Positions 26,129-34,728 of a stretch of 64,000 bases of DNA are shown here, one piece after another. Position 1 is the first letter of the stretch, and every line of letters starts with the position of its first letter. Source of the DNA: G965205725 sp965205725 (GTDB lineage Bacteria > Pseudomonadota > Gammaproteobacteria > Pseudomonadales > Halieaceae); NCBI GenBank assembly GCA_965205725.1, contig OZ242189.1, forward strand, positions 1,860,001 to 1,924,000, in the 5' to 3' direction. The notes beneath the pieces are model-generated. The model was not told the DNA's origin and did not search any database. It saw nothing but the letters and a program-made list of their open reading frames with translations. Made by a program: the position numbers and the translations under genes.

Positions 26129-27299
26129 GTGTAGTGTATTAAACTAATTATTGATTTGAGAGTGCATGTCTTGCCCGGCCCACTTTCTCCAGAATCTCTC
26201 CCGCAGACTTTGTCCAAACAAATGGCTTTTTATCTTCATTGTGTCTCTCAATAAAATCCATGATAGTCTCTTCCAACTGTTGTACTGATGTGAATACACC
26301 ACGACGCAGCCGCCTTTCTGTCAACCATCCAAAAAATCTCTCCACCAGATTTAGCCACGAAGAACTCGTTGGAATAAAGTGTAAGTGAACTCTCTTATGA
26401 CGCTTAATCCAGTTCTTCACTGTTTCGTGTTTGTGCGTCGCATAGTTGTCAACGATAAGGTGAAGGTCTAACTCTTTGGGTGTTTGTTTCTCCACAGTCT
26501 TCAGAAACGCCAAAAACTCCTGGTGCCGGTGACGCTTCTTACACTCACCGATCACATCACCCGTCAGGGTGTTCAGTGCCGCAAACAAGGTGCTTGTACC
26601 ATGACGCTTATAGTCGTGAGTCATGGTTCCGGCGCGTCCTGGCTTCATCGGCAATCCCGGCTGCGACCTATCCAGCGCTTGAATGGAACTCTTCTCGTCA
26701 ACACAGAAAACAACGGCATTCTCTGGCGGCGATACATACAAGCCAACGACATCGCGTAGCTTGTCTTCAAAGGCAGGGTCGCTGCTCACCTTGAATCGGG
26801 CAACCAGGTGTGGCTTCAAACCAACTTCTCGCCACACTCTGTTTATAAAGGAGTGATTAATTCCCATCACTTTTGCCAAACCTCGGGTCGTCCAGTGGGT
26901 GCCATCCTTGGGTTTTTCCTGCGTGGTTATCTTGATGACTTTCGAACGCAGCTTTGCCTGGTCCGCAGAATTCTTGCCGCCGTGATTAGCCCCTCTGGGT
27001 AAATCTTTCTCTATCCCCTTAAGCCCTCTCTCGAAAAAACGATTGCGCCACCGGCCCACTTTGTTGGCATCAATTTCCAGCTCTTCAGCAATCTTGTAGT
27101 TGGGAATATTTTTTGCAGCGAGCAGAATGATCCTTGAGCGCTCTACCAATCGTACCGGTGTCGTTTTGCTCCTAACCTGTTTTTCCAACTGCTTTTTCTC
27201 TTGCGCTGATAAAGTGATGTCTATTTGGGCGGGCATTGGCTTCAAATGGGTAGTGAATGAAGCACTTTATATAACATGAATCAGTTCAATACACTACAC
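26129..27299. mobile_element. IS630-family insertion sequence (1171 bp)
   Basis: Inverted ends GTGTAGTGTATTAAACTAATT at the left and, on the other strand, GTGTAGTGTATTGAACTGATT at the right, flanked by TA on both sides (26127-26128 and 27300-27301), the usual IS630 target duplication. One transposase gene fills the inside. It separates mlaA from its upstream sequence and from the HvfABC operon. Ends and transposase look intact, so it may still move. Confidence 0.93.
26148..27245 (-). CDS. IS630-family transposase
   Basis: A 365-residue transposase. The N-terminal half has paired helix-turn-helix regions (ILLAAKNIPNYKIAEELEID and HWTTRGLAKVMGINHSFINR). The catalytic DDE core has D in FCVDEKSSIQAL, D in LHLIVDNYATHK and E in SSWLNLVERFFGWLTER. 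No frameshift or stop is seen. The frame overlaps the mlaA-direction frame only because both are read on the minus strand. Codon use (more A/T-rich, lysine-rich) differs from neighbouring genes. Confidence 0.95.
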   Translation of the reverse strand: MKPMPAQIDITLSAQEKKQLEKQVRSKTTPVRLVERSRIILLAAKNIPNYKIAEELEIDANKVGRWRNRFFERGLKGIEKDLPRGANHGGKNSADQAKLRSKVIKITTQEKPKDGTHWTTRGLAKVMGINHSFINRVWREVGLKPHLVARFKVSSDPAFEDKLRDVVGLYVSPPENAVVFCVDEKSSIQALDRSQPGLPMKPGRAGTMTHDYKRHGTSTLFAALNTLTGDVIGECKKRHRHQEFLAFLKTVEKQTPKELDLHLIVDNYATHKHETVKNWIKRHKRVHLHFIPTSSSWLNLVERFFGWLTERRLRRGVFTSVQQLEETIMDFIERHNEDKKPFVWTKSAGEILEKVGRARHALSNQ

Positions 27300-27366
27300 T
27301 AGTGTCAGAGCATGGGACAGTGAAGGACGATTTTAGCTAGGGTCCGGTTTAGTCGCAAGCGAGCCT

Positions 27367-28137
27367 TCAAGCTCTTTGGCGGGAACCTGAGAGAATATCC
27401 TTGTCTATAAATTGGCGTAGCATCTTTGCGCCAAAATCAACCACTGAGGTGATCGAATCAGCATTCATTTCCTGCGCGAGCTCCTCCAGCAGGGCTTGAC
27501 CGGTTTTACTTTCATTGTCGCGAACCAACTCAAGCAAGCGCGCTGTCGCAGCATTGGATTCAAGAAAGCCGACTTTGTCGAGGCGGTCTCTATATACAAC
27601 CAGAAATGTCGGCTCCGCTGGCGGCTCATCCAGCTCATAGCCGGGGCCGATATTGTGCACCGGATATTGATAGTTCAAACTCCAGGCCAAAGGGGATAGC
27701 ACGGGTATACCGGTGACAGGGTCTCCGCTCGCAACACAGTTGGGCTGATCAACCTCCTCTTCAGCTACATCCAGAGCGAGTTCTACCCATTCGTAGTGGG
27801 CGAGCTCAAGCAAAAAAGGTGGATCAACCGGGCTGAAAGTGTATTGCTGCATTATGAACTGAATAAACTCCTGACTAATCTCTACAAAATAGGGAGAGCG
27901 ACAGCGATAGTCGCGCAGGAAGCTGCGTACCAGGCTGTGCCAGTCTTCATCCCGGTACAAGCTGCGCGTAACCGGAAAGCCCCCACTCAAAAAACTGTCC
28001 ACATTGTTGTATATGAGATCATTATATATTTTAAGACGGCGACCCTCGATGCCTGCTGGCGCAGCAACTTGAGAAGGGTCGCGTAGATGCGCTGTTAACT
28101 CAAACTGCGCGTCCTTTAGAGAAAGAGCATTAGGCAT
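27367..28137 (-). CDS. hvfC: HvfC-type RiPP maturation partner (DUF2063)
   Basis: A 256-residue protein of the DUF2063/HvfC-BufC family: LTAHLRDP near the start, then LKIYNDLIYNNVDSFLSGGFPVTRSL, the family-defining block, and PPFLLELAHYEWVELALD. In HvfABC and bufferin systems this protein binds the precursor leader and works with the iron oxidase. It overlaps the end of the HvfB gene by 8 bp. The genome segment after it was the insertion site of IS630, and the DoxX-like fourth gene seen in some clusters is absent here. Confidence 0.88.
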   Translation of the reverse strand: MPNALSLKDAQFELTAHLRDPSQVAAPAGIEGRRLKIYNDLIYNNVDSFLSGGFPVTRSLYRDEDWHSLVRSFLRDYRCRSPYFVEISQEFIQFIMQQYTFSPVDPPFLLELAHYEWVELALDVAEEEVDQPNCVASGDPVTGIPVLSPLAWSLNYQYPVHNIGPGYELDEPPAEPTFLVVYRDRLDKVGFLESNAATARLLELVRDNESKTGQALLEELAQEMNADSITSVVDFGAKMLRQFIDKDILSGSRQRA

Positions 28138-28981
28138 ACCTGGAGCTCTCCGATATCCCGGATTGTGCCTGCACTGCTCGAACCTGATCCACCTCCGTCA
28201 GCAAATCCTCCAGCGGAGGGATATTAAAATCCCGCTCTAGCAAGGTTGGCAATACACCACACATTTCATAGGCTAATTCCAATAGCGACCACACTGGGTC
28301 GATCACATCTGAGCCATGCGTATCAACCTTGAGATCCTCAGCTTCATCAAAATGGCCGGCAACATGAGCATATCGGGCCCGATCCAGGGGTAGAGTGCGC
28401 AGAAAATCTTCAGCGTCATAGCCATGATTAATGCTATTCACGTAGATATTGTTTACATCAAGCAGTAAATCGCAATCGCCCTCTTCCAGCACTGCCCGAA
28501 TAAAATCACTTTCACTCATCGCCTGATGTGGCGCCGCATAATAAGACGCATTTTCCAGAGCAATACGCTGACCCAGAATATCTTGCACCTCTTTTACACG
28601 AGCGGTGACGTGCTTCACAGCTTCTTCAGTAAAAGGAATGGGCAATAAATCGTAAAGATGCCCATCGTCACCACAGTAGGTGAGATGTTCACTATAAATC
28701 GGGCAATTGTAGGTTTGAATAAAATCGCGAATGGATTCAACCAGCTCACGGTCTATGGGCTCGCTCCCTCCGACATTGAGAGAAAGGCCGTGCAGGGCAA
28801 CGGGATAGCGTTCCGCCATCTCATTGAACTGGCGGCCAAAACGACCACCGAGGCCTATCCAGTTTTCCGGAGCAACCTCCATAAAATCAATGCGTTCTTG
28901 CTCCATATGAGCAAGCGGGCCCAAAAGGGCCCGCCTAAGTCCGAGTCCAGCTCCCTGGAAGCTCGTCTGTGTTGCAGACAA
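28130..28981 (-). CDS. hvfB: HvfB-type multinuclear non-heme iron oxidase (DUF692)
   Basis: A 283-residue TIM-barrel enzyme of the MNIO (DUF692) family. Motifs include GAGLGLRR, FMEVAPENWIG, HGLSLNVGG, YSEHLTYCG, LENASYYA, LLLDVNNIYVNSINHG and HVAGHF, which carry the His/Glu/Asp iron ligands. In characterised systems this enzyme turns cysteines of the precursor into thiooxazole or oxazolone/thioamide groups that bind copper. I start at a TTG at 28981, directly after the hvfA stop, with GGAG six bases upstream. The frame is open through the hvfA repeats, which would give a false 75-residue repeat extension. Confidence 0.9.
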   Translation of the reverse strand: MSATQTSFQGAGLGLRRALLGPLAHMEQERIDFMEVAPENWIGLGGRFGRQFNEMAERYPVALHGLSLNVGGSEPIDRELVESIRDFIQTYNCPIYSEHLTYCGDDGHLYDLLPIPFTEEAVKHVTARVKEVQDILGQRIALENASYYAAPHQAMSESDFIRAVLEEGDCDLLLDVNNIYVNSINHGYDAEDFLRTLPLDRARYAHVAGHFDEAEDLKVDTHGSDVIDPVWSLLELAYEMCGVLPTLLERDFNIPPLEDLLTEVDQVRAVQAQSGISESSRYA

Positions 28982-28982
28982 A

Positions 28983-29417
28983 TTAGGCTCCGCCGCACTT
29001 ACCTTCGCCGCACTTACCCTCAGCATCTTTGGATTCGCCGCATTTACCTTCGCCGCATTTACCCTCAGCATCTTTGGATTCGCCGCATTTACCTTCGCCG
29101 CATTTACCCTCAGCATCTTTGGATTCGCCGCACTTGCCTTCGCCGCATTTACCCTCAGCATCTTTGGATTCGCCGCACTTGCCTTCGCCGCATTTACCCT
29201 CAGCATCTTTGGATTCGCCGCACTTGCCTTCGCCGCATTTACCCTCAGCGTCTTTGGATTCGCCGCATTTACCTTCGGCGAAATTCACCAGGTCATAACC
29301 GCCGCTAAGTTGCGTAGCAGAAAAGGGATTGACTTCCGCAGAGGCGACAGGCGCCATTGCTGTTGCCAGAAAAGCCGCCCCGAGTGCTGCGGCAAGAGGT
29401 TTTTTTGTATAGGCCAT
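28983..29417 (-). CDS. hvfA: HvfA-type RiPP precursor with 13 EGKCG motifs
   Basis: A 144-residue exported precursor. Residues 1-27 are a signal peptide (KKPLAAALGAAFLATAMAPVASA). A short linker (about 28-47) leads to a C-terminal array of 13 EGKCG motifs: one, then six 15-residue units of ESKDAEGKCGEGKCG, ending GA. EGKCG is the core motif of HvfA peptides, whose cysteines are oxidatively modified by HvfB/HvfC to bind copper in Haemophilus. AGGAG precedes the ATG by 7 bases. Together with hvfB and hvfC it makes a compact three-gene operon. The metal and the export route are inferred from the family. Confidence 0.9.
   Translation of the reverse strand: MAYTKKPLAAALGAAFLATAMAPVASAEVNPFSATQLSGGYDLVNFAEGKCGESKDAEGKCGEGKCGESKDAEGKCGEGKCGESKDAEGKCGEGKCGESKDAEGKCGEGKCGESKDAEGKCGEGKCGESKDAEGKCGEGKCGGA
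28992..29276 (-). repeat. 45-bp tandem repeats encoding EGKCG units
   Basis: Six near-identical 45-bp units plus a partial unit, differing only by a few third-position changes (CATTTACC versus CACTTGCC, CATC versus GTC). High identity suggests recent expansion by slippage or conversion, and the copy number may vary between strains. Confidence 0.93.
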
Positions 29418-29597
29418 ATTATGACTCCTGTTAGTTTCAGTTTTATCGACTACTAGTATTGCGAAGAGTGAATGCTGCTGTTACTCATCGTGCTAACTAT
29501 GACACAAGTATAGACAACAAGTTTCATACCGCACGAAGAAAAACAAAGAAAGCTCCAATTTCTTCGGAAGCCCTGTATATACGGGGCCTCCAAGAGA

Positions 29598-32500
29598 TTA
29601 AAGCGGGTTGTCCAGTTGCCATTTTTCGACCTTTTCCCACTGCTCTTGCAGTCGTTTTGCCGATACTGGCACTGCGGTACCCAGAGATTGCGCAAACAGA
29701 GAAACCCTGAACTCCTCAAGCATCCAGCGATAGCGCCGCGCTTCGGGATTTATCGACAAGCCATAGGGCTGCCTGGAAATTAGGTCGCCGAGTGGTGCTG
29801 ACATCTCTTGCAGCATGCCTGTATAGCCAAAATCTTTTTGCAGTTGCCCGCTCATCCGCTCCAATCGATTCAGTAGCGCTTTGCAGTAACGAGGGTACTG
29901 ACGCAGCCATTCAGAAGGCGTATCGCGCATGAATCCTGGAGCAAATAAGCGGGTGATTTGTTTCTCTACATCCTCAATCACCTTAGTTGCTTCAGCCTTT
30001 TTTAGTTGCAATGCCACTTTGGGTACTACGCGATTCACCTCGGTCAAGACTTGCAGGCTTAACCTGATGATGTGCTCACAATCATTGGCGCAATTGACCA
30101 GTTCCCCACGCCCGCTGATCAGAACATTTTCGAACTCCGACTGCGAGCGTGGCAAGCCAACATCTTCAAGCATCGCTTGTACAAAGCAGGCGTCCAGCAT
30201 GTCTTCAATGAGTGCGCTCCGATCCAATCGAGAGCCGGCGATAATTAGGGCGAAGTCGTTGCCACGCAAGTATTGCTTGCGCACAAATCGTACCTGGTCG
30301 GCACAACTCAAACGCAACAGGCGCAGCACGCCATACTTGTGACTAAGCTGCGCCTCATGCAGATAATCGAAAAGCCGCAATGAAACACTCTCACCCTCGT
30401 CGCACAATGCCGGATAGGACTCGATATCAATCCCTGCTTGACGGCTGCGCCAAATTTCGGGAACACCTTCTTCTGGCCACGCAAGCAGCCCAGCTTTAGC
30501 CGGGCCGACCTCAACTTCACCCTGCAGACTGGAGCGCCCCAGTTCACGGTATTCACCAATCAATCGCTCTAGGTCTCGCCCCTCAGCCACGATGCTTTCT
30601 TCCGCATCAACAACAATAATATTCATAAGATAGTAACTATCGAGTGCTTGCGTGGCCCACTCGCCAACATCCACCACTACTGCACTGGTCTGCCTTAGGG
30701 TCTCGCTCAACACATGGACGAGAGGCCTGTCCTCCACGGTCATGTGCGCCAGCACGCGATCGACAAAATCAGGTACGGGTACCAACTGTTTTCGCAAGTG
30801 CTTGGGCAAGCTCTTGAACAATTGAATACATTTTTCTCGCAGCAAACCCGGTACTAACCATTCAAAGCGATAGCGCGGTATTCGATTGAGCAACCCCATT
30901 GGCACAGTCACCGAGACGCCGTCACGAGAATGGCCCGGCTCGAAGTGGTAGCTTAGTTTTAGCTTAAAATCCTGCCACTCCAACGAGTTCGGAAACTGAT
31001 TACCGAGTTCCTCGTCAACAGACCGAACAGATAACTGCTGGCTAGACATACGCATCAGTGAGTCCGCAGACTTATCACGCTTTAACCAGGATTTAAGGTG
31101 ATTCATTGTAGTGACATTGCCCGGCAGTCGAGCGAGATAAAACGCCGCCTGAACCTGGTCGTCCACAACGATATCGCGGCGGCGAATCTTTGACTCCAGA
31201 GCCTCCAACTCTTCGATCAGGCGTCGGTTGTGCCGCAAGAAGGCCGGCGCCTGGCGCACTCGGCCCGGCACCAATCCATCCCGAACTAAAATTTCTCTGG
31301 AAATTACCCTATCAATCGGTCCGTAGTGCACCGGCTGCTTATCCCGCAATACCAGGCCGTAAAGGCTACTGCGGCAGTAGGCCATAACCCGACCGGTGCG
31401 CATGTGCCAGCGCGGCTCAAAATAATGGCTTTTTACAAGTGAGGGGTTTATCTCTAGCGCCCATTCCGGCTCTATAGAGGCCACCTGCCTTGCATAAACT
31501 TGGGAGGTCTCTACGATTTCCGCAGCCAGCAGCCACTTGGGCCTAACTTTAAACAAGGAAGAACCAGGGAAAATCTTCAGCCGTATATTTCGGCTGCCCC
31601 TATAGATATGCCCTTCATCCAACTGTCCCAGATTACTCAATAATCCTGCCAGAAGAGAGCGGTGAACTGATTCGTAATTTGCAGACTCTTTGTTCAAAAC
31701 CAAGCCGCCCTGGCGGCAGCTAAGAGTGAGCTGGAAATGGATATCGCGCCACTCAAGCAAGCGGGCATAAGACAGATAGTCGCGCCTGCATTGCTTGCGC
31801 CATTGATTGCGGCTCAGGCTCTGGCGCTGTTCCTCACAATAATCCCATAGCGCCAGCCATGCCATGAAGTCCGAATGTTTATGCCAAAAACGACGGTGCT
31901 TTTCATCAGCCGCTTGTTGCTTATCCGCTGGTCGCTCTCTCGGATCCTGCACACTCAAGCCACTAACAATTACCAGCAGCTCGCGCAGGCAATCCGCATC
32001 TGCGGCTGCGAGAAGCATTCGAGAAAACCTGGGATCGACGGGAAAATCCGACATACGGCGCCCAACCGACATCAGCTTGCGCTGTTCATTCACCGCACCG
32101 AGCTCCTGCAGCAAATTCACCCCATCCTTTATCTGGCGACCGTCGGGCGGTTCAAGAAAAGGAAAATTTTCTATAGCCCCCAAATTAAGGCGCAACATTT
32201 GCAGGATGACTGCTGCAAGATTGGTCCGACGAATCTCAGGTTCGGTGAATTGGGGGCGCGCGAGAAAGTCGTCTTCACCATAGAGTCGAATACAAACACC
32301 CTCTGCGACTCTTCCGCACCGGCCTTTGCGCTGGTCCGCGCTGGCCTGGGATATCGCCTCTATCGGTAGGCGCTGCATCTTGCTGCGATAACTATAGCGG
32401 CTAATGCGCGCATAACCGGGGTCAATGACAAAGCGAATACCCGGCACAGTTAGTGAAGTTTCTGCCACGTTAGTCGCCAGAACCACGCACGCACCCCTGC

Positions 32501-33323
32501 GGCGTCTCTCCTCAAAAACTCTCGATTGCTCTGCCGCTGACAGTCGTGCGTAGAGAGGCAAAACCTCCAGTTGGGCCTGATCCAGCTTACGCAGTTGCTG
32601 AGCAGCCTCGCGGATCTCTCGCTCACCGCTGAGAAAGACCAGGATATCACCCGGCTCACCGTAACGCCGATTCAAAACATCGCTCACGACCTGTGCGATA
32701 TGCTCATTGGTATCGAGCTCGCTCTCGGCAAGATCTTCATAATGTACGGTGACCGGCCAGGTACGCCCGGAGATCTCTATTATGGGTGCGTTGTCAAAGT
32801 GCTTGGAAAAACGATCCAGATCGATGGTCGCCGAGGTAATGATTAACTTAAGATCAGGCCTTTTGGGCAACAGTTGCTTGAGATAGCCCAACAAAAAATC
32901 GATATTCAAGCTGCGTTCGTGGGCTTCATCAATAATAATGGTGTCGTAGCGCTTGAGTAAGCGGTCACGCTGTATTTCCGCAAGCAAAATACCATCGGTC
33001 ATCAATTTGATAGCCGTTTTATCTGAAAACTGATCAGTAAATCGCACCTGATAACCAACCGTTTCCCCCAGCGTTTCTCCGAGCTCATAAGCAATACGCT
33101 GAGCCACGGTACGCGCTGCCAGACGCCGTGGTTGCGTGTGACCAATCATGGCGTCAAGACCACGTCCAAGCTCAAGACAAATTTTCGGCAACTGTGTCGT
33201 TTTTCCTGAGCCGGTCTCTCCGGCCAAAACCACAACCTGATGACGCGCAATCATCTCAGCCACCTCTGCGCGCCGCTCGGCAACAGGCAATTCTTTCGGA
33301 TATGAAATTCTTTGTTCAGCCAC
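29598..33323 (-). CDS. hrpA: ATP-dependent RNA helicase HrpA
   Basis: A 1241-residue DEAH-box helicase, close to the size of HrpA. The helicase core has GETGSGKTTQLPK (residues 36-48), TQPRRLAART, IIDEAHERSLN (DEAH), the SAT motif ITSATID and the C-terminal helicase motif with QRKGRCGR. The HA2/OB-fold region and a long C-terminal DUF3418 region follow. HrpA resolves stalled ribosomes in E. coli. It lies between the hvf operon and a divergent MaoC gene. Confidence 0.96.
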   Translation of the reverse strand: MAEQRISYPKELPVAERRAEVAEMIARHQVVVLAGETGSGKTTQLPKICLELGRGLDAMIGHTQPRRLAARTVAQRIAYELGETLGETVGYQVRFTDQFSDKTAIKLMTDGILLAEIQRDRLLKRYDTIIIDEAHERSLNIDFLLGYLKQLLPKRPDLKLIITSATIDLDRFSKHFDNAPIIEISGRTWPVTVHYEDLAESELDTNEHIAQVVSDVLNRRYGEPGDILVFLSGEREIREAAQQLRKLDQAQLEVLPLYARLSAAEQSRVFEERRRRGACVVLATNVAETSLTVPGIRFVIDPGYARISRYSYRSKMQRLPIEAISQASADQRKGRCGRVAEGVCIRLYGEDDFLARPQFTEPEIRRTNLAAVILQMLRLNLGAIENFPFLEPPDGRQIKDGVNLLQELGAVNEQRKLMSVGRRMSDFPVDPRFSRMLLAAADADCLRELLVIVSGLSVQDPRERPADKQQAADEKHRRFWHKHSDFMAWLALWDYCEEQRQSLSRNQWRKQCRRDYLSYARLLEWRDIHFQLTLSCRQGGLVLNKESANYESVHRSLLAGLLSNLGQLDEGHIYRGSRNIRLKIFPGSSLFKVRPKWLLAAEIVETSQVYARQVASIEPEWALEINPSLVKSHYFEPRWHMRTGRVMAYCRSSLYGLVLRDKQPVHYGPIDRVISREILVRDGLVPGRVRQAPAFLRHNRRLIEELEALESKIRRRDIVVDDQVQAAFYLARLPGNVTTMNHLKSWLKRDKSADSLMRMSSQQLSVRSVDEELGNQFPNSLEWQDFKLKLSYHFEPGHSRDGVSVTVPMGLLNRIPRYRFEWLVPGLLREKCIQLFKSLPKHLRKQLVPVPDFVDRVLAHMTVEDRPLVHVLSETLRQTSAVVVDVGEWATQALDSYYLMNIIVVDAEESIVAEGRDLERLIGEYRELGRSSLQGEVEVGPAKAGLLAWPEEGVPEIWRSRQAGIDIESYPALCDEGESVSLRLFDYLHEAQLSHKYGVLRLLRLSCADQVRFVRKQYLRGNDFALIIAGSRLDRSALIEDMLDACFVQAMLEDVGLPRSQSEFENVLISGRGELVNCANDCEHIIRLSLQVLTEVNRVVPKVALQLKKAEATKVIEDVEKQITRLFAPGFMRDTPSEWLRQYPRYCKALLNRLERMSGQLQKDFGYTGMLQEMSAPLGDLISRQPYGLSINPEARRYRWMLEEFRVSLFAQSLGTAVPVSAKRLQEQWEKVEKWQLDNPL

Positions 33324-33412
33324 CGGTAATATCTTTCCTGGCAGTCTTTCTGTATCGACCCATAATTGGTTTACAATCTCGACTTTTGCACATAGCCTGG
33401 GAGAAAAACAAC

Positions 33413-33889
33413 GTGAGCGCGCTCAGCAACTTTACCTTTGATGAAATTGAAATTGGCCAGACTGCAAACTATACCAAGCAGATCACTCAACAGGATATTG
33501 AAATGTTTGCCGCAATATCAGGCGATGTCAATCCTGTACATCTCAATGCTGACTTTGCCGCTGGCACTCAATTTAAACAGCCCATTGCACACGGCATGTT
33601 CACCGGTGCCATAGTATCAGCAGCGATTGCCATGGAGCTGCCAGGCCCCGGCACTATATACTTGGGGCAATCCCTGCGTTTCAAATTGCCTGTATTGATT
33701 GGCGACACTATTAGGATTGAGCTAGAGGTCACGGAAAAACGCGACGGCAGACAATTTGTCACCCTGGACTGCAAAGCAATAAACCAGAACGGCAAAATCG
33801 TTGCTACTGGGATCGCAGAGGTGATGGCGCCGCCGGAAAAACTTGAAATCGAACGGCCACAACTGCCGACATATTCAGCGACAGTGTAG
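33413..33889 (+). CDS. MaoC-like (R)-specific enoyl-CoA hydratase
   Basis: A 158-residue hot-dog-fold hydratase of the PhaJ type. The hydratase-2 motif is present as SGDVNPVHLNADFA, with the catalytic Asp and His in the expected D-x4-H spacing, followed by FKQPIAHGMFTGA. PhaJ-like enzymes feed (R)-3-hydroxyacyl-CoA to polyhydroxyalkanoate synthesis or act in fatty-acid metabolism. GTG at 33413 with GGGAG about nine bases upstream is the likely start; the long upstream open frame inside the hrpA antisense is not coding. It ends right against the convergent hypothetical gene. Confidence 0.9.
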   Translation: MSALSNFTFDEIEIGQTANYTKQITQQDIEMFAAISGDVNPVHLNADFAAGTQFKQPIAHGMFTGAIVSAAIAMELPGPGTIYLGQSLRFKLPVLIGDTIRIELEVTEKRDGRQFVTLDCKAINQNGKIVATGIAEVMAPPEKLEIERPQLPTYSATV

Positions 33890-34372
33890 TCAAGCAGGGG
33901 ATTTTGCAGTTTCCAAAAACTGATTGGGCTCCATATACTGCAATTTCAAATGTGCAACAGCCGCTGCGGTGTCGCTGGCGAGCATCATGACATTGATCTC
34001 GCCACCGGCTCGGGTCATCCCCGGCACGCCAAACAATACCTGCCCTGAACTTTCCTCGGCAAAAGTTGTAATTTCTTTATTCGCCTCTAACTGTCCGGCA
34101 ATTGACCCAATTAGAGCCTGAACGCTGGTGCGAAAAGCCCCAAAATTGATCTTGCCACGAAACTCACTGGCATCCAGAGACAAGTCAAAACGCAGCTCTG
34201 TGTCGTCCTCCATCTTCAGTTTAATCAGGGCAACACGCTTACCCTCCTCCAAGGTTTTATAGACGTTCTTCGCGGCGGTTCGTGAAGATTCTACTAAAGA
34301 CTTATGCAAGATATTGCAGGCGACGGTTAAAAATTTCTCGGTGGAAAATTCATGGGTTTCATATGTACTCAT
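33890..34372 (-). CDS. Conserved hypothetical protein
   Basis: A 160-residue protein beginning MSTYETHEFSTEKFLTVAC. No domain is recognised. It has a helical N-terminal half and a beta-rich middle (RVALIKLKMEDDTELRFDLSLD), and no signal peptide or membrane segment. Its stop meets the stop of the convergent MaoC gene, with no spacer. Confidence 0.75.
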   Translation of the reverse strand: MSTYETHEFSTEKFLTVACNILHKSLVESSRTAAKNVYKTLEEGKRVALIKLKMEDDTELRFDLSLDASEFRGKINFGAFRTSVQALIGSIAGQLEANKEITTFAEESSGQVLFGVPGMTRAGGEINVMMLASDTAAAVAHLKLQYMEPNQFLETAKSPA

Positions 34373-34482
34373 GGCGGCAAGTCTAACGGCTGTTCCATAT
34401 AATGACCAGCCGGGCAAATCAAATGCAGCATACCTTTAGGCTCTGTTATGCTGTACTCATGCACCCTTGAGGAAACACCACC

Positions 34483-34728
34483 ATTCTCCTTTTTGCTCAA
34501 TCTGACTGCGAGCAGGAAGAAGCTGATGAGGTAGCCAGACTTAAGACAATTTTGAAGAACTACTACGCTGAAGAGGAACGATTGAACGCAGAGGCGAATA
34601 CGGATGCCGCAGCCATACATTCATCTATAGAGTGCTCGGCTGAGCACTGCGAATTTTCCAGTGTTGCACTAATCGGCACAGAGGACATATGTTGCAGCGG
34701 CTTTGACGCGCTGCCAGCACGGTCGTGA
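34483..34728 (+). CDS. Possible small gene with a non-standard start, coupled to mnmC
   Basis: The frame from about 34470 to TGA 34726-34728 is open and reads like protein: LFAQSDCEQEEADEVARLK, an acidic helix, then a cysteine-containing tail (ECSAEHCE, EDICCSGFDALPARS). No ATG, GTG or early TTG start exists; an ATT at 34483 follows GAGG by ten bases. The stop overlaps the mnmC GTG as GTGA, the coupling seen elsewhere in this window. It could be a real gene with a rare start, or the frameshifted end of an ORF starting at 34449. No family is recognised. Confidence 0.35.
   Translation: MLLFAQSDCEQEEADEVARLKTILKNYYAEEERLNAEANTDAAAIHSSIECSAEHCEFSSVALIGTEDICCSGFDALPARS

Noticed and set aside
26125..26217. 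31-residue upstream extension of MlaA
   Set aside because: It is IS630 sequence read in frame by chance and would hide the lipoprotein signal peptide.
28982..29206. 75-residue N-terminal repeat extension of the DUF692 enzyme
   Set aside because: It is the hvfA repeat array read in another frame; the enzyme family starts after it and a TTG with a good ribosome site is available.
28992..29276. CRISPR-like regular repeats
   Set aside because: The 45-bp units are contiguous, without unique spacers, and encode the EGKCG motifs of a secreted peptide.
28658..29308. 216-codon plus-strand frame rich in Arg/Leu/Ile repeats
   Set aside because: It is the antisense of hvfB and of the hvfA repeats; it is open only because of the repeat composition.
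29570..29587. Palindrome GCCCTGTATATACGGGGC as hrpA terminator
   Set aside because: It lies just after the hrpA stop but has no T-run in the transcript direction, so I did not call it a terminator.
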